From: JAAYDY01 sp964500225
GTDB lineage: Bacteria > Planctomycetota > Phycisphaerae > FEN-1346 > JAACEH01
Assembly (NCBI GenBank): GCA_964500225.1
Contig: CAZCOA010000025.1
Span: 1 to 38,900 of the forward strand
Direction: 5' to 3'
DNA length: 38,900 nt
Shown: one piece after another, positions 10,683-18,588 of the stretch
Layout of the letters: the number at the start of each line of letters is the position of its first letter
How positions within the stretch are numbered: position 1 is the first letter of the stretch
Translations under genes and position numbers: made by a program
Notes under the pieces: generated by a model
What the model saw: the letters and a program-made list of their open reading frames with translations, nothing else
Told to the model about the DNA's origin: nothing
Database searches by the model: none

Positions 10683-11741
10683 ATGCTGGAGCGACTGCAC
10701 AAGATTCTGGCCCATGCCGGTTACGGAAGCCGACGTGCCTGCGAGGAACTGGTCGAGTCGGGACGGGTGACGGTGAACGGGCGTCCTGTGGCGCTGGGCG
10801 ACAAGGCCGACTCGTCGAGGGATGACATCCGCGTGGACGGTCGCCGCGTCAAACCGGAGGCGAAGGTGTACTATCTGCTGAACAAGCCGAAGAACGTGCT
10901 GAGCACGAGCAGCGATCCGTACGGGCGACGGAAAGTGACGGACCTTTTGCCGGGGGTTCGCGAGCGGGTGTATCCGGTGGGGCGGCTGGACGCGGATTCG
11001 CGGGGCCTACTGATCATGACGAACGACGGGGACCTGGCGGCACGGTTGACGCACCCGCGCTACGAGGTGGCGAAGACGTACGAGGTGGAGGTGGTAGGTG
11101 AGTTGAGCGGCGAGGATATGCAGAAGCTCATCTCGGGCGTGTGGCTGAGCGAGGGGCGGACGCGTCGTACTCAGATTCGACTGCTGCATCGAGGCAAGGA
11201 CCGTTCGCGGCTGGAGATCACGCTTCGTGAGGGTCGGAACCGGCAGATTCGGCGGATGCTGGCGAAGCTGGATCACAAGGTGCGCAGCCTGACGCGGACG
11301 CGAATCGGGCCGTTGACGCTGAAAGGGCTGGGACCGGGTCAGTTCCGGCCGCTTACCCAGGATGAAGTCCGGTCGTTGGTGAAGCTGAGTTACAGTCGGC
11401 CGGAGGGCGGTGCGGCCTCGGAAACGAGGGAGAAGGTGAAGTCGCGTGGGCGTCGGCCAATGGCTGAGACGGACGGGACACCAGTCGTTCAGCGGGCCGA
11501 TAAGCGTCTGGGCGGAAAGCGGTTTTCCCGGTCGGACAAGAAGCGATCGGAACGTTCGCCCGACACGGGGCCGGCGATGAAACAGTCGGCCGGCTCGCGT
11601 GGGCGTGGGGCGGCGTTCAGGAAGGACCGCCGTGGCCCTGCCGGAGCAGGCGATGGCGGCAAGAAACCTTTCCGGCGTGGACCGGGCAGGGGGAGTCGGT
11701 CGCCACAGACCGGCCGCGACGTGAGCGAATTCACGTTTTGA
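10683..11741 (+). CDS. rluB: RsuA/RluB-type pseudouridine synthase with basic C-terminal tail
   Basis: This is a 352-residue protein that makes pseudouridine in ribosomal RNA. Residues 1-60 are an S4 RNA-binding domain (LHKILAHAGYGSRRACEELV). The catalytic domain follows, with Asp103 in PVGRLDADSRGLL and the late motif LREGRNRQIRRML. After about residue 240 the protein runs into a ~110-residue Lys/Arg/Gly-rich tail of low complexity, common in GC-rich bacteria and probably disordered or RNA-binding. RluB (23S U2605) is a better fit than RsuA because of this tail, but the two cannot be told apart safely. The ATG at 10683 has AAAGG ten bases ahead; a TTG at 10665 would overlap manA. Confidence 0.85.
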   Translation: MLERLHKILAHAGYGSRRACEELVESGRVTVNGRPVALGDKADSSRDDIRVDGRRVKPEAKVYYLLNKPKNVLSTSSDPYGRRKVTDLLPGVRERVYPVGRLDADSRGLLIMTNDGDLAARLTHPRYEVAKTYEVEVVGELSGEDMQKLISGVWLSEGRTRRTQIRLLHRGKDRSRLEITLREGRNRQIRRMLAKLDHKVRSLTRTRIGPLTLKGLGPGQFRPLTQDEVRSLVKLSYSRPEGGAASETREKVKSRGRRPMAETDGTPVVQRADKRLGGKRFSRSDKKRSERSPDTGPAMKQSAGSRGRGAAFRKDRRGPAGAGDGGKKPFRRGPGRGSRSPQTGRDVSEFTF

Positions 11742-11781
11742 AGAACCGTGCGCTCCGTGCGGAGCGAAAGGAGCTGTTGAC

Positions 11782-13083
11782 GTGGGTTTGACGCAGTTGG
11801 AATCGGCACGACAGGGGCAAATTACCGAGGCCATGCGGCAGGTGGCTGCGGACGAATCGGTGGATGTTGAGTTGCTTCGCAGCCGGATTGCCGAAGGCAA
11901 GATCGTGGTGCCGGCGAATGTGAATCGGCGGGCGACGCGGTTCTGTGGCGTGGGGCAGGGGCTGCGGACGAAAGTGAACGCGAACCTGGGCACGAGCATG
12001 GACATGGCGTCGGTGGAGAACGAGCTGAAGAAGCTCGATGCGGCGGTGCGTGCCGGGGCCGATGCCGTGATGGATCTCTCGACGGGGGGCGACCTGAGGG
12101 CCGTGCGTCGCGCGGTAATGGAGGCGTGCCCGGTGACGGTGGGGAGCGTGCCGATCTACGAGGCGGCGGCGATGGCGGCTCGGAAGCACCGGAACGTGAC
12201 GCGCATGACGGGAGACGATATGCTGGAAGCGGTGCGTACTCATTGCCGCGACGGGGTGGACTTCGTGACGGTGCATTGCGGCGTAACGCGCGAGGTGATC
12301 CGATGGCTGCGGCGGCGTCCGCGTGTGTGCGACATCGTCAGCCGCGGCGGGACGTTTCTGGAGGCATGGATCGAGACCAACGGCCAGGAGAACCCGCTGT
12401 ATGAGCGGTTCGACGAGGTGATGGACATCTGCCGCGAGTTCGACGTCACGCTGAGCCTGGGGGACGGGCTGCGGCCGGGGGCACTGGCCGACGCGTGCGA
12501 CCCGGCCCAAATCGCGGAACTCCAGGTGTTGGCGGATCTGGCCCGCCGGGCGATTGCCGGCGGCGTGCAGGTGATGCTGGAGGGGCCTGGGCATGTGCCG
12601 CTCGGCCAGGTGCAAACGCAGATTCGTCTTCAGAAGGAGATGACGGGCGGGCTGCCGTTCTACGTGTTGGGGCCTATTGTTACGGACATAGCTCCTGGGT
12701 ATGACCACATCACCAGTGCCATTGGCGGTGCGATTGCTGCGGCGGCGGGAGCGGATTTCCTGTGTTACGTGACGCCGAGCGAGCACCTGTCCCTGCCGAC
12801 CGCCGAGGACGTATGGACTGGGGTGATGGCGGCGCGGATCGCGGCCCACGCGGCCGACATCGCCAAGGGATTGCCCGGGGCGGCCGACTGGGATCGGCGC
12901 ATGAGCGAAGCCCGGGCCGCACAGGATTGGAAGACGCAGATGGAGCTGTGCATCGACCCACACTTGGCACAGCAGAAGCGCAACGCCGGCAAGTCCCAGA
13001 ACGAGGAAGTGTGCAGCATGTGCGGCGATTACTGCGTGTTCAAGGTCCGAAAAGATCGTGCCATCGGAGTGCGCAAGTCGTAG
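11782..13083 (+). CDS. thiC: Phosphomethylpyrimidine synthase, short form (ThiC)
   Basis: This is a 433-residue radical SAM enzyme that converts aminoimidazole ribotide to the thiamine pyrimidine HMP-P. Family landmarks are NANLGTS, VMDLSTGGD, GSVPIYEA, HCGVTRE, EGPGHVP and YDHITSAIGG, which include the metal-binding histidines. The C-terminal cluster motif reads CSMCGDYC (Cys411, 414, 418), i.e. CX2CX3C, where textbook ThiC has CX2CX4C. The length fits the short anaerobe/archaeal type, which also includes BzaF (benzimidazole formation for cobamides), so BzaF is an alternative. The GTG start has GAAAGGAG nine bases ahead. Only 40 bases separate it from the previous gene and no TPP riboswitch is visible there. 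Confidence 0.88.
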   Translation: MGLTQLESARQGQITEAMRQVAADESVDVELLRSRIAEGKIVVPANVNRRATRFCGVGQGLRTKVNANLGTSMDMASVENELKKLDAAVRAGADAVMDLSTGGDLRAVRRAVMEACPVTVGSVPIYEAAAMAARKHRNVTRMTGDDMLEAVRTHCRDGVDFVTVHCGVTREVIRWLRRRPRVCDIVSRGGTFLEAWIETNGQENPLYERFDEVMDICREFDVTLSLGDGLRPGALADACDPAQIAELQVLADLARRAIAGGVQVMLEGPGHVPLGQVQTQIRLQKEMTGGLPFYVLGPIVTDIAPGYDHITSAIGGAIAAAAGADFLCYVTPSEHLSLPTAEDVWTGVMAARIAAHAADIAKGLPGAADWDRRMSEARAAQDWKTQMELCIDPHLAQQKRNAGKSQNEEVCSMCGDYCVFKVRKDRAIGVRKS

Positions 13084-13108
13084 CCGCACCACCTGGGAGG
13101 ACATGCCC

Positions 13109-13678
13109 ATGAACCGAAACGTCCTGTTGGCGTTGATCCTGGTGCTGATCGGCGCCGGGATGTTCTATGCCGGTTACAAGGAGGGACTGTTTGGCGGCCC
13201 GTCGCGGTACGTGGAGGAATCGCCGGGGAGCGACCTCTTTGCGCTAAAGGTGCGCGGTACCATGCTCGACGGCGGCACGTTCGACAGCGACCAGTACCGA
13301 GGGAAGGTGCTGCTGGTGAACATCTTTGCGACGTGGTGCCCGCCGTGTCGCAAGGAAACGCCGGAATTGGTGAGCATGTACCGCGAGTTCAGCGGTCGCG
13401 GACTGGCCATGGTCATGGTGACGCAGGAGTCGGCCGACGAGGCCCGGCCGTTCGCCGAGACGTACCGGATTCCCTATCCGATGATCGTCGGCGACAAGAG
13501 TATTGTGGCGGCCATACCCGGATTTCAGGGATATCCTACGACAATCCTGTTGGATCGGTCGGGCGCGGTTCGATACCAGATTGTGGGTGCGGACGTGATC
13601 CGCATCCGGCAGTCGGTGTTGCGTCTGCTGGACGAACCGGCGCCGGCGGATCGACCGGCAGAGGCTGCCGGCGGCTAA
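13109..13678 (+). CDS. Membrane-anchored TlpA/ResA-like thioredoxin
   Basis: This is a 189-residue protein. Residues 4-22 form one membrane helix (LLALILVLIGAGMFYAGY) that works as an anchor or uncleaved signal. A thioredoxin fold follows with the active site WCPPC (Cys77, Cys80) and the cis-proline loop GYPTTILL. This places it outside the membrane as a thiol-disulfide reductase, for example in cytochrome c maturation or as a redox partner of exported proteins. GGGAGG fits the ATG at 13109 better than the in-frame ATG six bases earlier. The last 143 bases overlap the antisense methyltransferase gene. The substrate is not known. Confidence 0.85.
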   Translation: MNRNVLLALILVLIGAGMFYAGYKEGLFGGPSRYVEESPGSDLFALKVRGTMLDGGTFDSDQYRGKVLLVNIFATWCPPCRKETPELVSMYREFSGRGLAMVMVTQESADEARPFAETYRIPYPMIVGDKSIVAAIPGFQGYPTTILLDRSGAVRYQIVGADVIRIRQSVLRLLDEPAPADRPAEAAGG

Positions 13679-14234
13679 GCAGAAAGAGCCATTCCTCGTT
13701 GCCTCCGGAGCCGCGAATCGGGGAAACCGTCTCGCCAAGCACCTGCGCGCCGCACTCGGCGATGGTCGCACGTACACGGTCGAGCACCTGGGGCAGACAC
13801 TCGCTCCGCACGACGCCGCCTTCTCGTTCAGCGTCGAGCGATTCGTACTGTGGTTTGACGAGAACCACCAGGCGACCGTCGTCCCCGATCAGGGATAGCG
13901 CTCGTGGCAGGATGCGGCGTTGGGGCGTCCATCCCACGTCGATCGTGACCAGATCCACCGGTTCGGGCAGTTGCACGTGCATGGCGTTGGTGCGTTCCAT
14001 GACGGCCACGCGCGGATCTCGGCGTAGCTTCCATGCGAGGATGCCGTAGGAGGTATCGACGGAATAGACCTTGGCGGCCCCGTGCTGGAGCAGGCAATCG
14101 ACAAAGCCTCCCTCGTGGCTCCCGAGGTCGGCGCAGACGAGTCCGGAGGGGTTCACGGCAAAGTGCCGCAGGGCGTGTTCCAGCTTCACGCCCGCCCGCG
14201 TCACATAGACCTTGTCTGATGTCCGACGGTCCAC
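13536..14234 (-). CDS. TlyA/FtsJ-like rRNA methyltransferase without S4 domain
   Basis: This is a 232-residue SAM-dependent methyltransferase. TRAGVKLEHAL (12-22) is the TlyA hallmark, ADLGSHEGGFVD (36-47) is the SAM loop, then VYSVDTSYG (Asp60), ERTNAM, TIDVGW (Asp99) and VKPQYES (Lys127). TlyA acts as a 2'-O-methyltransferase on 16S/23S rRNA. Unlike TlyA, this protein has no S4 domain in front. The conserved fold ends near residue 188 (EEWLFLLSRR); the remaining ~45 residues are Pro-rich and are encoded antisense to the end of the thioredoxin gene, so they may be a run-on tail. I chose the GTG at 14234 because GGAGGA sits at good distance; a TTG at 14240 is too close to it. Confidence 0.78.
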   Translation of the reverse strand: MDRRTSDKVYVTRAGVKLEHALRHFAVNPSGLVCADLGSHEGGFVDCLLQHGAAKVYSVDTSYGILAWKLRRDPRVAVMERTNAMHVQLPEPVDLVTIDVGWTPQRRILPRALSLIGDDGRLVVLVKPQYESLDAEREGGVVRSECLPQVLDRVRATIAECGAQVLGETVSPIRGSGGNEEWLFLLSRRQPLPVDPPAPVRPADATPTAGCGSRPHPQSGIEPRPTDPTGLS

Positions 14235-14265
14235 TGTCAAATCTCCTCCAGTATCACCGATGCAT

Positions 14266-14271
14266 ATTATA
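14266..14271 (-). promoter_or_regulatory. Possible -10 box of the methyltransferase gene
   Basis: TATAAT on the minus strand, 31 bases before the GTG at 14234. No good -35 box lies at the right distance, so support is weak. Confidence 0.3.
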
Positions 14272-14295
14272 GTGATCTCGGTCGGGCAGGGGGGC

Positions 14296-14323
14296 TTGAA
14301 AAGCGGGTGCGCCGCGGCATAAT
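14296..14323 (+). promoter_or_regulatory. Candidate promoter of the thioesterase gene
   Basis: TTGAAA (14296-14301), a 16-base spacer and CATAAT (14318-14323), 39 bases before the ATG at 14363. Confidence 0.45.
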
Positions 14324-14362
14324 GAGCGTCGCTGAGACGCCCGGTTATAGAAAGGATCCGCG

Positions 14363-14764
14363 ATGGCGTTGTCGCCGCACACGATGAGCTTTCGCGTTCG
14401 TTATCCCGAGGCGGACCGCCTCGGACAGGTCAACTCGAGTTGCTATCCGGTATACATGGAGATGGGGCGTACGGAGATGCTCCGCGCCACGGGGATGAGC
14501 TATCGGGAGCTGGAGTCGGACGACTGCTGCCTGGTGGTTGCGAAGCTTCACCTGACATTTCACAAGCCTGCCCGCTACGACGACGAACTGGTGCTGGAGA
14601 CCACGATCGAGCGAGCCACCAGCGCGAGAATCGATCACCAGTACCGTTTCTATCGCGATGGTGCGCTGTTGGCCGAAGGTCGCACGACGCTGGCCTGCGT
14701 TACGCGGCGCGGCGAGTTGCGACGGATGCCGGAAGTTCTGCTGAAGCGTCTTGGGCTCGTCTGA
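14363..14764 (+). CDS. Acyl-CoA thioesterase, hotdog fold (YbgC/FadM type)
   Basis: This is a 133-residue single hotdog domain that probably hydrolyses acyl-CoA or acyl-carrier thioesters. The N-terminal active-site region reads VRYPEADRLGQVNSSCYPVYMEMGR: the Asp after 'PEA' matches the catalytic Asp of 4-hydroxybenzoyl-CoA thioesterases, while the usual His after it is replaced (NSSCY). The central LHLTFHKPARYDDEL matches the family's 'ipf..pa.yddel' strand. AAAGGA ahead of the ATG supports the start. It stands alone and converges on the pilus operon with a gap of only seven bases. Confidence 0.8.
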   Translation: MALSPHTMSFRVRYPEADRLGQVNSSCYPVYMEMGRTEMLRATGMSYRELESDDCCLVVAKLHLTFHKPARYDDELVLETTIERATSARIDHQYRFYRDGALLAEGRTTLACVTRRGELRRMPEVLLKRLGLV

Positions 14765-14771
14765 GCCGGCA

Positions 14772-15329
14772 TCAGAGGATATTGCGTCGCGGACGGACGG
14801 TGGTCTGCATGCGCGTGGTGGCCTTGCCTTGTTGCACCTGGAGCTCGACGCGTACGCTGACCGGAACGGTGGCGCCCCGCACGTCGCTGTAGTCGTTCAC
14901 CGCGGTAAGGACAAACGCCGTCACGTGCTCAGCCAGCGTAACGCCAGCCGGACTGGCGGCGCAGCGATAGACGAGCGGCGTGTCGGGCGTGCCGGACCAC
15001 GTGTAGCTCTTCTGTTCGCCGCTGGGCATGGTGAGGCTAATCGTGTGGCTCGGCGAGTTCAGCGTTACGACGTCGGCGCGGCGGATGTCGGTCCGCAGTC
15101 GGTCCAGCACGAGGGTGGCGATCACGTTGGCGCGGGTCTGCTCGTTGCCGAACGAGACGGCCTGCGAGGCGCCGCGCATGGCCATGGCCACACTTCCAAG
15201 GATCATGGCCAGAAGCGTCATGGCAATCAGCATCTCCATAAGCGTGAACGCCGCGACGCGGGGGCCCTTGCCGCCGCTGCGGCCGACGCGCCGACGAGCG
15301 ACGCCGCTAGGAGGCCTTTTATTCCACAT
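14772..15329 (-). CDS. GspJ/PilW-like prepilin
   Basis: This is a 185-residue protein with a prepilin leader. After a basic N-terminus comes AFTLMEMLIAMTLLAMIL, where cleavage would fall between Ala27 and Phe28 and Glu32 is at +5. Position -1 is Ala where Gly is usual, which prepilin peptidases tolerate less well. The rest is beta-rich and fits a minor pilin of the GspJ/PilW kind (the AFTLMEML leader, DRLRTDIRRAD after the helix). GGAGGG lies just before the ATG. The start overlaps the stop of the upstream PilX-like gene by 11 bases. It is the last gene of the pilus operon. Confidence 0.78.
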   Translation of the reverse strand: MWNKRPPSGVARRRVGRSGGKGPRVAAFTLMEMLIAMTLLAMILGSVAMAMRGASQAVSFGNEQTRANVIATLVLDRLRTDIRRADVVTLNSPSHTISLTMPSGEQKSYTWSGTPDTPLVYRCAASPAGVTLAEHVTAFVLTAVNDYSDVRGATVPVSVRVELQVQQGKATTRMQTTVRPRRNIL

Positions 15330-16674
15330 AACTCCCTCCCACGCACACCAGCTTCACCGGGAACACCAGGCCCGGAGGGTTGGTCTTCAGGTTCCTGTGG
15401 TCGAACCGCAAATGGCTGTTGCCGGTCATGGTGAAGTTCGTGTCATCGTAGCAGAGCAGGCTTCCGCAGATGGTTCCGCCGGCATTGCCGGTGAACTTGA
15501 ATTCGCTGGCCGCCATGGTGCCGTTGATCGTCGAGAAGTTGCCCGTGAACTGCAACGAGTAGCCCTGGGCCAGGATGAACGCGCCGCCGAGTTCGCGGAG
15601 GCCGTCGAACTGCGCACCGGCAGGCAACGCCTCGACCCCGTTGGTGGAGGTGTTGCCGGTGAATTTGATCCAATGGTTGTCCAGGTCCAGATCCTCGTCT
15701 TCCGGCGGCTCGCAGACAATCACGCCGATGAAGTTCAGGTTGCCTGAGAAATGCACCCTGTTGGGAGACTCGACGTAAACGACGCCGCGGATCGTTGTGT
15801 TGCCGCTAAAGGTCGGGTTCGTCCCGGCGCGGATGCGGATGTTCTCGAAATAGCGGTTGCCGCTGGTCGGCGTCGTACTGTCCACGATGCTCGTGGCGTA
15901 GATCTCGAACGGGCTGGCATCGACGGTCGGAAACGCCGGATCCTCGACGCCGATTTTGACGTCGCCGCCGATGTTGGCATTGCCGACCATGTTGACGCGT
16001 CCTTCGGGATTGACCACGGACACGTCGCCGGAAACGTCGATGTTGCCGGTCAGGGAGACGGCTTGCTGGTAGGAGTAAGTCGCCGAAAGGACGGATCCCT
16101 CCTTGTCGTCGTTGACGCCTTCGATAGACGCATTGCCCGTCATGCTGATGCGGCTGCGAGACGCAACGCCGAAGTTCGCCAGAATCCGGGTGTCTTCCTC
16201 GGCGCTAAACGATAGCCCCACGCTCTGGGCGCAGTCGCTGGCGGCACCAACGCTCTGGACGTCAAACGTATTATTGACGCCGGCCTGTACACGCAAGGCC
16301 ATGGAGGTCATTCCTTCGGGCATGTTCAGCGTCACGGCCGGGACGATCACAGCGTGCTGGTCCTCGTCCACGATGGCTGGATGACCTCCGAAGAGGGTAT
16401 CTTGGTACCGGGCGTTAAGGCTCGTGGCGATGGCGGCAAGCTGGTCCTCCGTCGTGAGGGCTCCTTTGAGGCTCACGCGGGGCAGGGCTTCACGAACGAC
16501 GTCCAGCCCGGCCTCGGCCGCCATGTGGGCCCGACGACTGTTCACGTAGAGTTGCGCGCTGCGCAGAGACCCGTTGGCCGCCGCCAGGTACCCTACTGCC
16601 AGGGCGCTAAATACGGCTACAAAGACCAGCACCACGACCAGCACGGAACCTCTTCGTTTTGCGTGTCCACCCAT
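15319..16674 (-). CDS. PilX/GspK-like pilus protein with TGN-repeat solenoid body (copy 2)
   Basis: This is a 451-residue protein. The N-terminus (KRRGSVLVVVLVFVAVFSAL) is a PilX/GspK-type leader with Gly before a long hydrophobic helix and no Glu at +5, as expected for such tip proteins. After a helical stretch, residues ~165-440 are built of short beta-strand repeats, many with TGN or SGN at the turn (MTGNASIEG, LTGNIDVSG, MVGNANIGG, FSGNTTIRG, FTGNFSTING, MTGNSHLRF), suggesting a beta-solenoid. The next gene upstream is a clear paralog with the same order of blocks. The ATG at 16674 has GAGGAA ahead; an ATG at 16698 would also be in frame but overlaps the paralog. It may prime or tip the pilus or bind surfaces; this is inference. 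Confidence 0.7.
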   Translation of the reverse strand: MGGHAKRRGSVLVVVLVFVAVFSALAVGYLAAANGSLRSAQLYVNSRRAHMAAEAGLDVVREALPRVSLKGALTTEDQLAAIATSLNARYQDTLFGGHPAIVDEDQHAVIVPAVTLNMPEGMTSMALRVQAGVNNTFDVQSVGAASDCAQSVGLSFSAEEDTRILANFGVASRSRISMTGNASIEGVNDDKEGSVLSATYSYQQAVSLTGNIDVSGDVSVVNPEGRVNMVGNANIGGDVKIGVEDPAFPTVDASPFEIYATSIVDSTTPTSGNRYFENIRIRAGTNPTFSGNTTIRGVVYVESPNRVHFSGNLNFIGVIVCEPPEDEDLDLDNHWIKFTGNTSTNGVEALPAGAQFDGLRELGGAFILAQGYSLQFTGNFSTINGTMAASEFKFTGNAGGTICGSLLCYDDTNFTMTGNSHLRFDHRNLKTNPPGLVFPVKLVCVGGSYVE

Positions 16675-16703
16675 ATGATGTTCCTCAGCTCGGCGCACTA
16701 CAA

Positions 16704-18050
16704 CTACTCCAGATAGCTGCCCGCGGCGTATTTCATCACTCGCGGGAAGATCATCCCCGCAGGCGGGTCGCTGATCCCCGTATGGTCAATGGTGATGCCG
16801 GCGGTGCCGCCCACCGTGAAATCCGTGTCCGCACAATTCAGCACGCTGCCTCGAACCGTCGTGGCGGTCGTTCCGCTGAAGTCCATCTTACTGGCGTAAA
16901 TCGATCCGCCAATGGTCCCGAAGTTGCCGAGGAAGTGCACCTCGTACCCGGGGGCCAGCAAGAACGATCCGTCTAGGCTGCGCAAGCCGGCGAATTGCGG
17001 AAGGTCAGGCAGTTGGGAGACCGATTGCGCACTGCAGTTGCCGTTGAACACAATGTTATGATGCGCGAAATCTGTGACATTTGTTGGCGGCTCCACGACA
17101 ATGACGCCGATGATGTCGGCGCCGCCCGCGAAGCGGACCTCATTGGGAGACTCGATGTACACCACGCCGCGGATGGTGCAGCGGCCGCTGAACATCGGGT
17201 TCGTCCCGGCGACAATACGAACGTTCTCCAGGTAGCAGTCCGACGACGTATTCGTCGAAGCGTCCACGATTGTCGTGGCATAGGGTTCGAAGATGCTTGT
17301 GTCCACCGCAGGGAAGGGCGGCTCGCGCACCCCGATCCGGATGTCGCCCTGGATGTTGCTGTTGCCCTTGTAGCTCACGGTGCCGGCAGGATTGGTGATG
17401 GCGGCGTCGCCGCTGATCAGCACGTGACCCGTGATGTCGATCGGGTCGAGCGTCACCATGGTGGTCGAAAGCACCGACCCTTCCTTGGGATCGTTCAGAC
17501 CGATGATCCGGGCGTTGCCGAGCATGCGGATGCGGCTCTTGGAAGCCACACCGAAAGTCGTCAGCAGCGACATGTCGCGTTCGGCTCGGAACCGCAATCG
17601 GAGCGTCTGGCGGCACTCGTTGAACGTTCCCTCGCTCCAGACGTAGTAATCGTCGTGGCTCGTCGCGTAAATCATCATGCGCGTCCGGGCCGTTCCTTCG
17701 GGCAACGTCACCGACAGCGCCGGCACCGTCAGACAGTTGGACTGGACGGTGGCCGCCGCTCCTTGGAAGAGCGTTGCCTGATATTGGTTGTTAAGGGCCG
17801 CGGCCAGCGCGGCCAGCGTTTCGCCGTAGGTGGTTGTGCCGGCCACGTCCGCCTCAGGCAGGACGCGGCGAGCCAGTTCCAAGCCCATCTCGGATGCGAA
17901 GTGAGCGCGGCGGCTGTGTGCATACAGACGCGACGATTCGAGATTGCCGTTGCTGGCGGCAAGGTATCCGACGGCCAGAGCGCCAAACACCGCCACAAAT
18001 ACCAGTGTGACGATCAGGACGGACCCTTTCTGTGTGCGGTTTGTTCTCAT
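16704..18050 (-). CDS. PilX/GspK-like pilus protein with solenoid body (copy 1)
   Basis: This is a 448-residue paralog of the following gene, matching it along the whole length: leader KGSVLIVTLVFVAVFGAL, the RLYAHSRRAHFASEMGLE helix, LPEGTARTRM, FGVASKSRIRM, then the solenoid with MLGNARIIG, YKGNSNIQG, FSGRCTIRGVVYIESPN and FLGNFGTIGG, and the same Y-x-E end (GSYLE). Many repeat turns have lost the regular GN seen in copy 2. AGAGGGG precedes the ATG. Tandem duplication is evident; the two are far diverged, so each may have its own job. Nothing in it shows enzymatic activity. Confidence 0.7.
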   Translation of the reverse strand: MRTNRTQKGSVLIVTLVFVAVFGALAVGYLAASNGNLESSRLYAHSRRAHFASEMGLELARRVLPEADVAGTTTYGETLAALAAALNNQYQATLFQGAAATVQSNCLTVPALSVTLPEGTARTRMMIYATSHDDYYVWSEGTFNECRQTLRLRFRAERDMSLLTTFGVASKSRIRMLGNARIIGLNDPKEGSVLSTTMVTLDPIDITGHVLISGDAAITNPAGTVSYKGNSNIQGDIRIGVREPPFPAVDTSIFEPYATTIVDASTNTSSDCYLENVRIVAGTNPMFSGRCTIRGVVYIESPNEVRFAGGADIIGVIVVEPPTNVTDFAHHNIVFNGNCSAQSVSQLPDLPQFAGLRSLDGSFLLAPGYEVHFLGNFGTIGGSIYASKMDFSGTTATTVRGSVLNCADTDFTVGGTAGITIDHTGISDPPAGMIFPRVMKYAAGSYLE

Positions 18051-18072
18051 GATACACCCCTCTGTCCGCCTC

Positions 18073-18588
18073 CTAGCGGACTATCACCCAGGAGATCCGT
18101 GACACTTCGAGACCTCGATGGGTGACCGAGACGGACACGCGGCACACGTTGGACGTACCGTCGGCTACAGCCAGTGAGAAGTCCCCCGGAGACACCGAGG
18201 TCACCGTCACGTGTTGGGCATAGTCGTCGGCGCCCGTCAGCACCACGCCGTCGCCGCCGACCGGCGGCGAGAAGACCTGATCGTCCAGGTCATCCACGTC
18301 GTCCGGCGGCATGGTTTCCCCGGCTTCCAGGCCCCAGTGGCCCGGAACCTCGGGATCCGACAGAGGCAAGGTCAGAACCATCTCGTGAATCTCTTCGGCA
18401 AGCGCTGCTGCCATGGTCATCCGGCGGCTCTGCTCGATCATCCGCAGCCCCACCGTAAAGGCCTCCAGCAGTACCACGAACACCACGCCGATAATGGCGG
18501 CTGCCACGAGGATTTCGACGAGCGTAAATCCTGCGCGGCCGCGGTTCGCAACACGAAGATCGGTTCCCTTGCGACTGCGTTTCACCAT
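18073..18588 (-). CDS. GspI/PilV-like prepilin
   Basis: This is a 171-residue minor pilin. The leader GRAGFTLVEILVAAAIIGVVFVV is textbook: cleavage between Gly20 and Phe21, Glu25 at +5. A helix (EQSRRMTMAAALAEEIHEMVL) and a short acidic, beta-rich domain follow. The ATG at 18588 overlaps the stop of pilC by one base (TGATG); an adjoining GTG three bases earlier is less likely. With the two PilX-like genes and the GspJ-like gene it forms a minor-pilin block, which in other systems starts pilus assembly. Confidence 0.85.
   Translation of the reverse strand: MVKRSRKGTDLRVANRGRAGFTLVEILVAAAIIGVVFVVLLEAFTVGLRMIEQSRRMTMAAALAEEIHEMVLTLPLSDPEVPGHWGLEAGETMPPDDVDDLDDQVFSPPVGGDGVVLTGADDYAQHVTVTSVSPGDFSLAVADGTSNVCRVSVSVTHRGLEVSRISWVIVR

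Noticed and set aside
11742..11781. TPP riboswitch before thiC
   Set aside because: Only 40 bases separate thiC from the preceding gene, too short for the aptamer, and no conserved TPP core is seen there.
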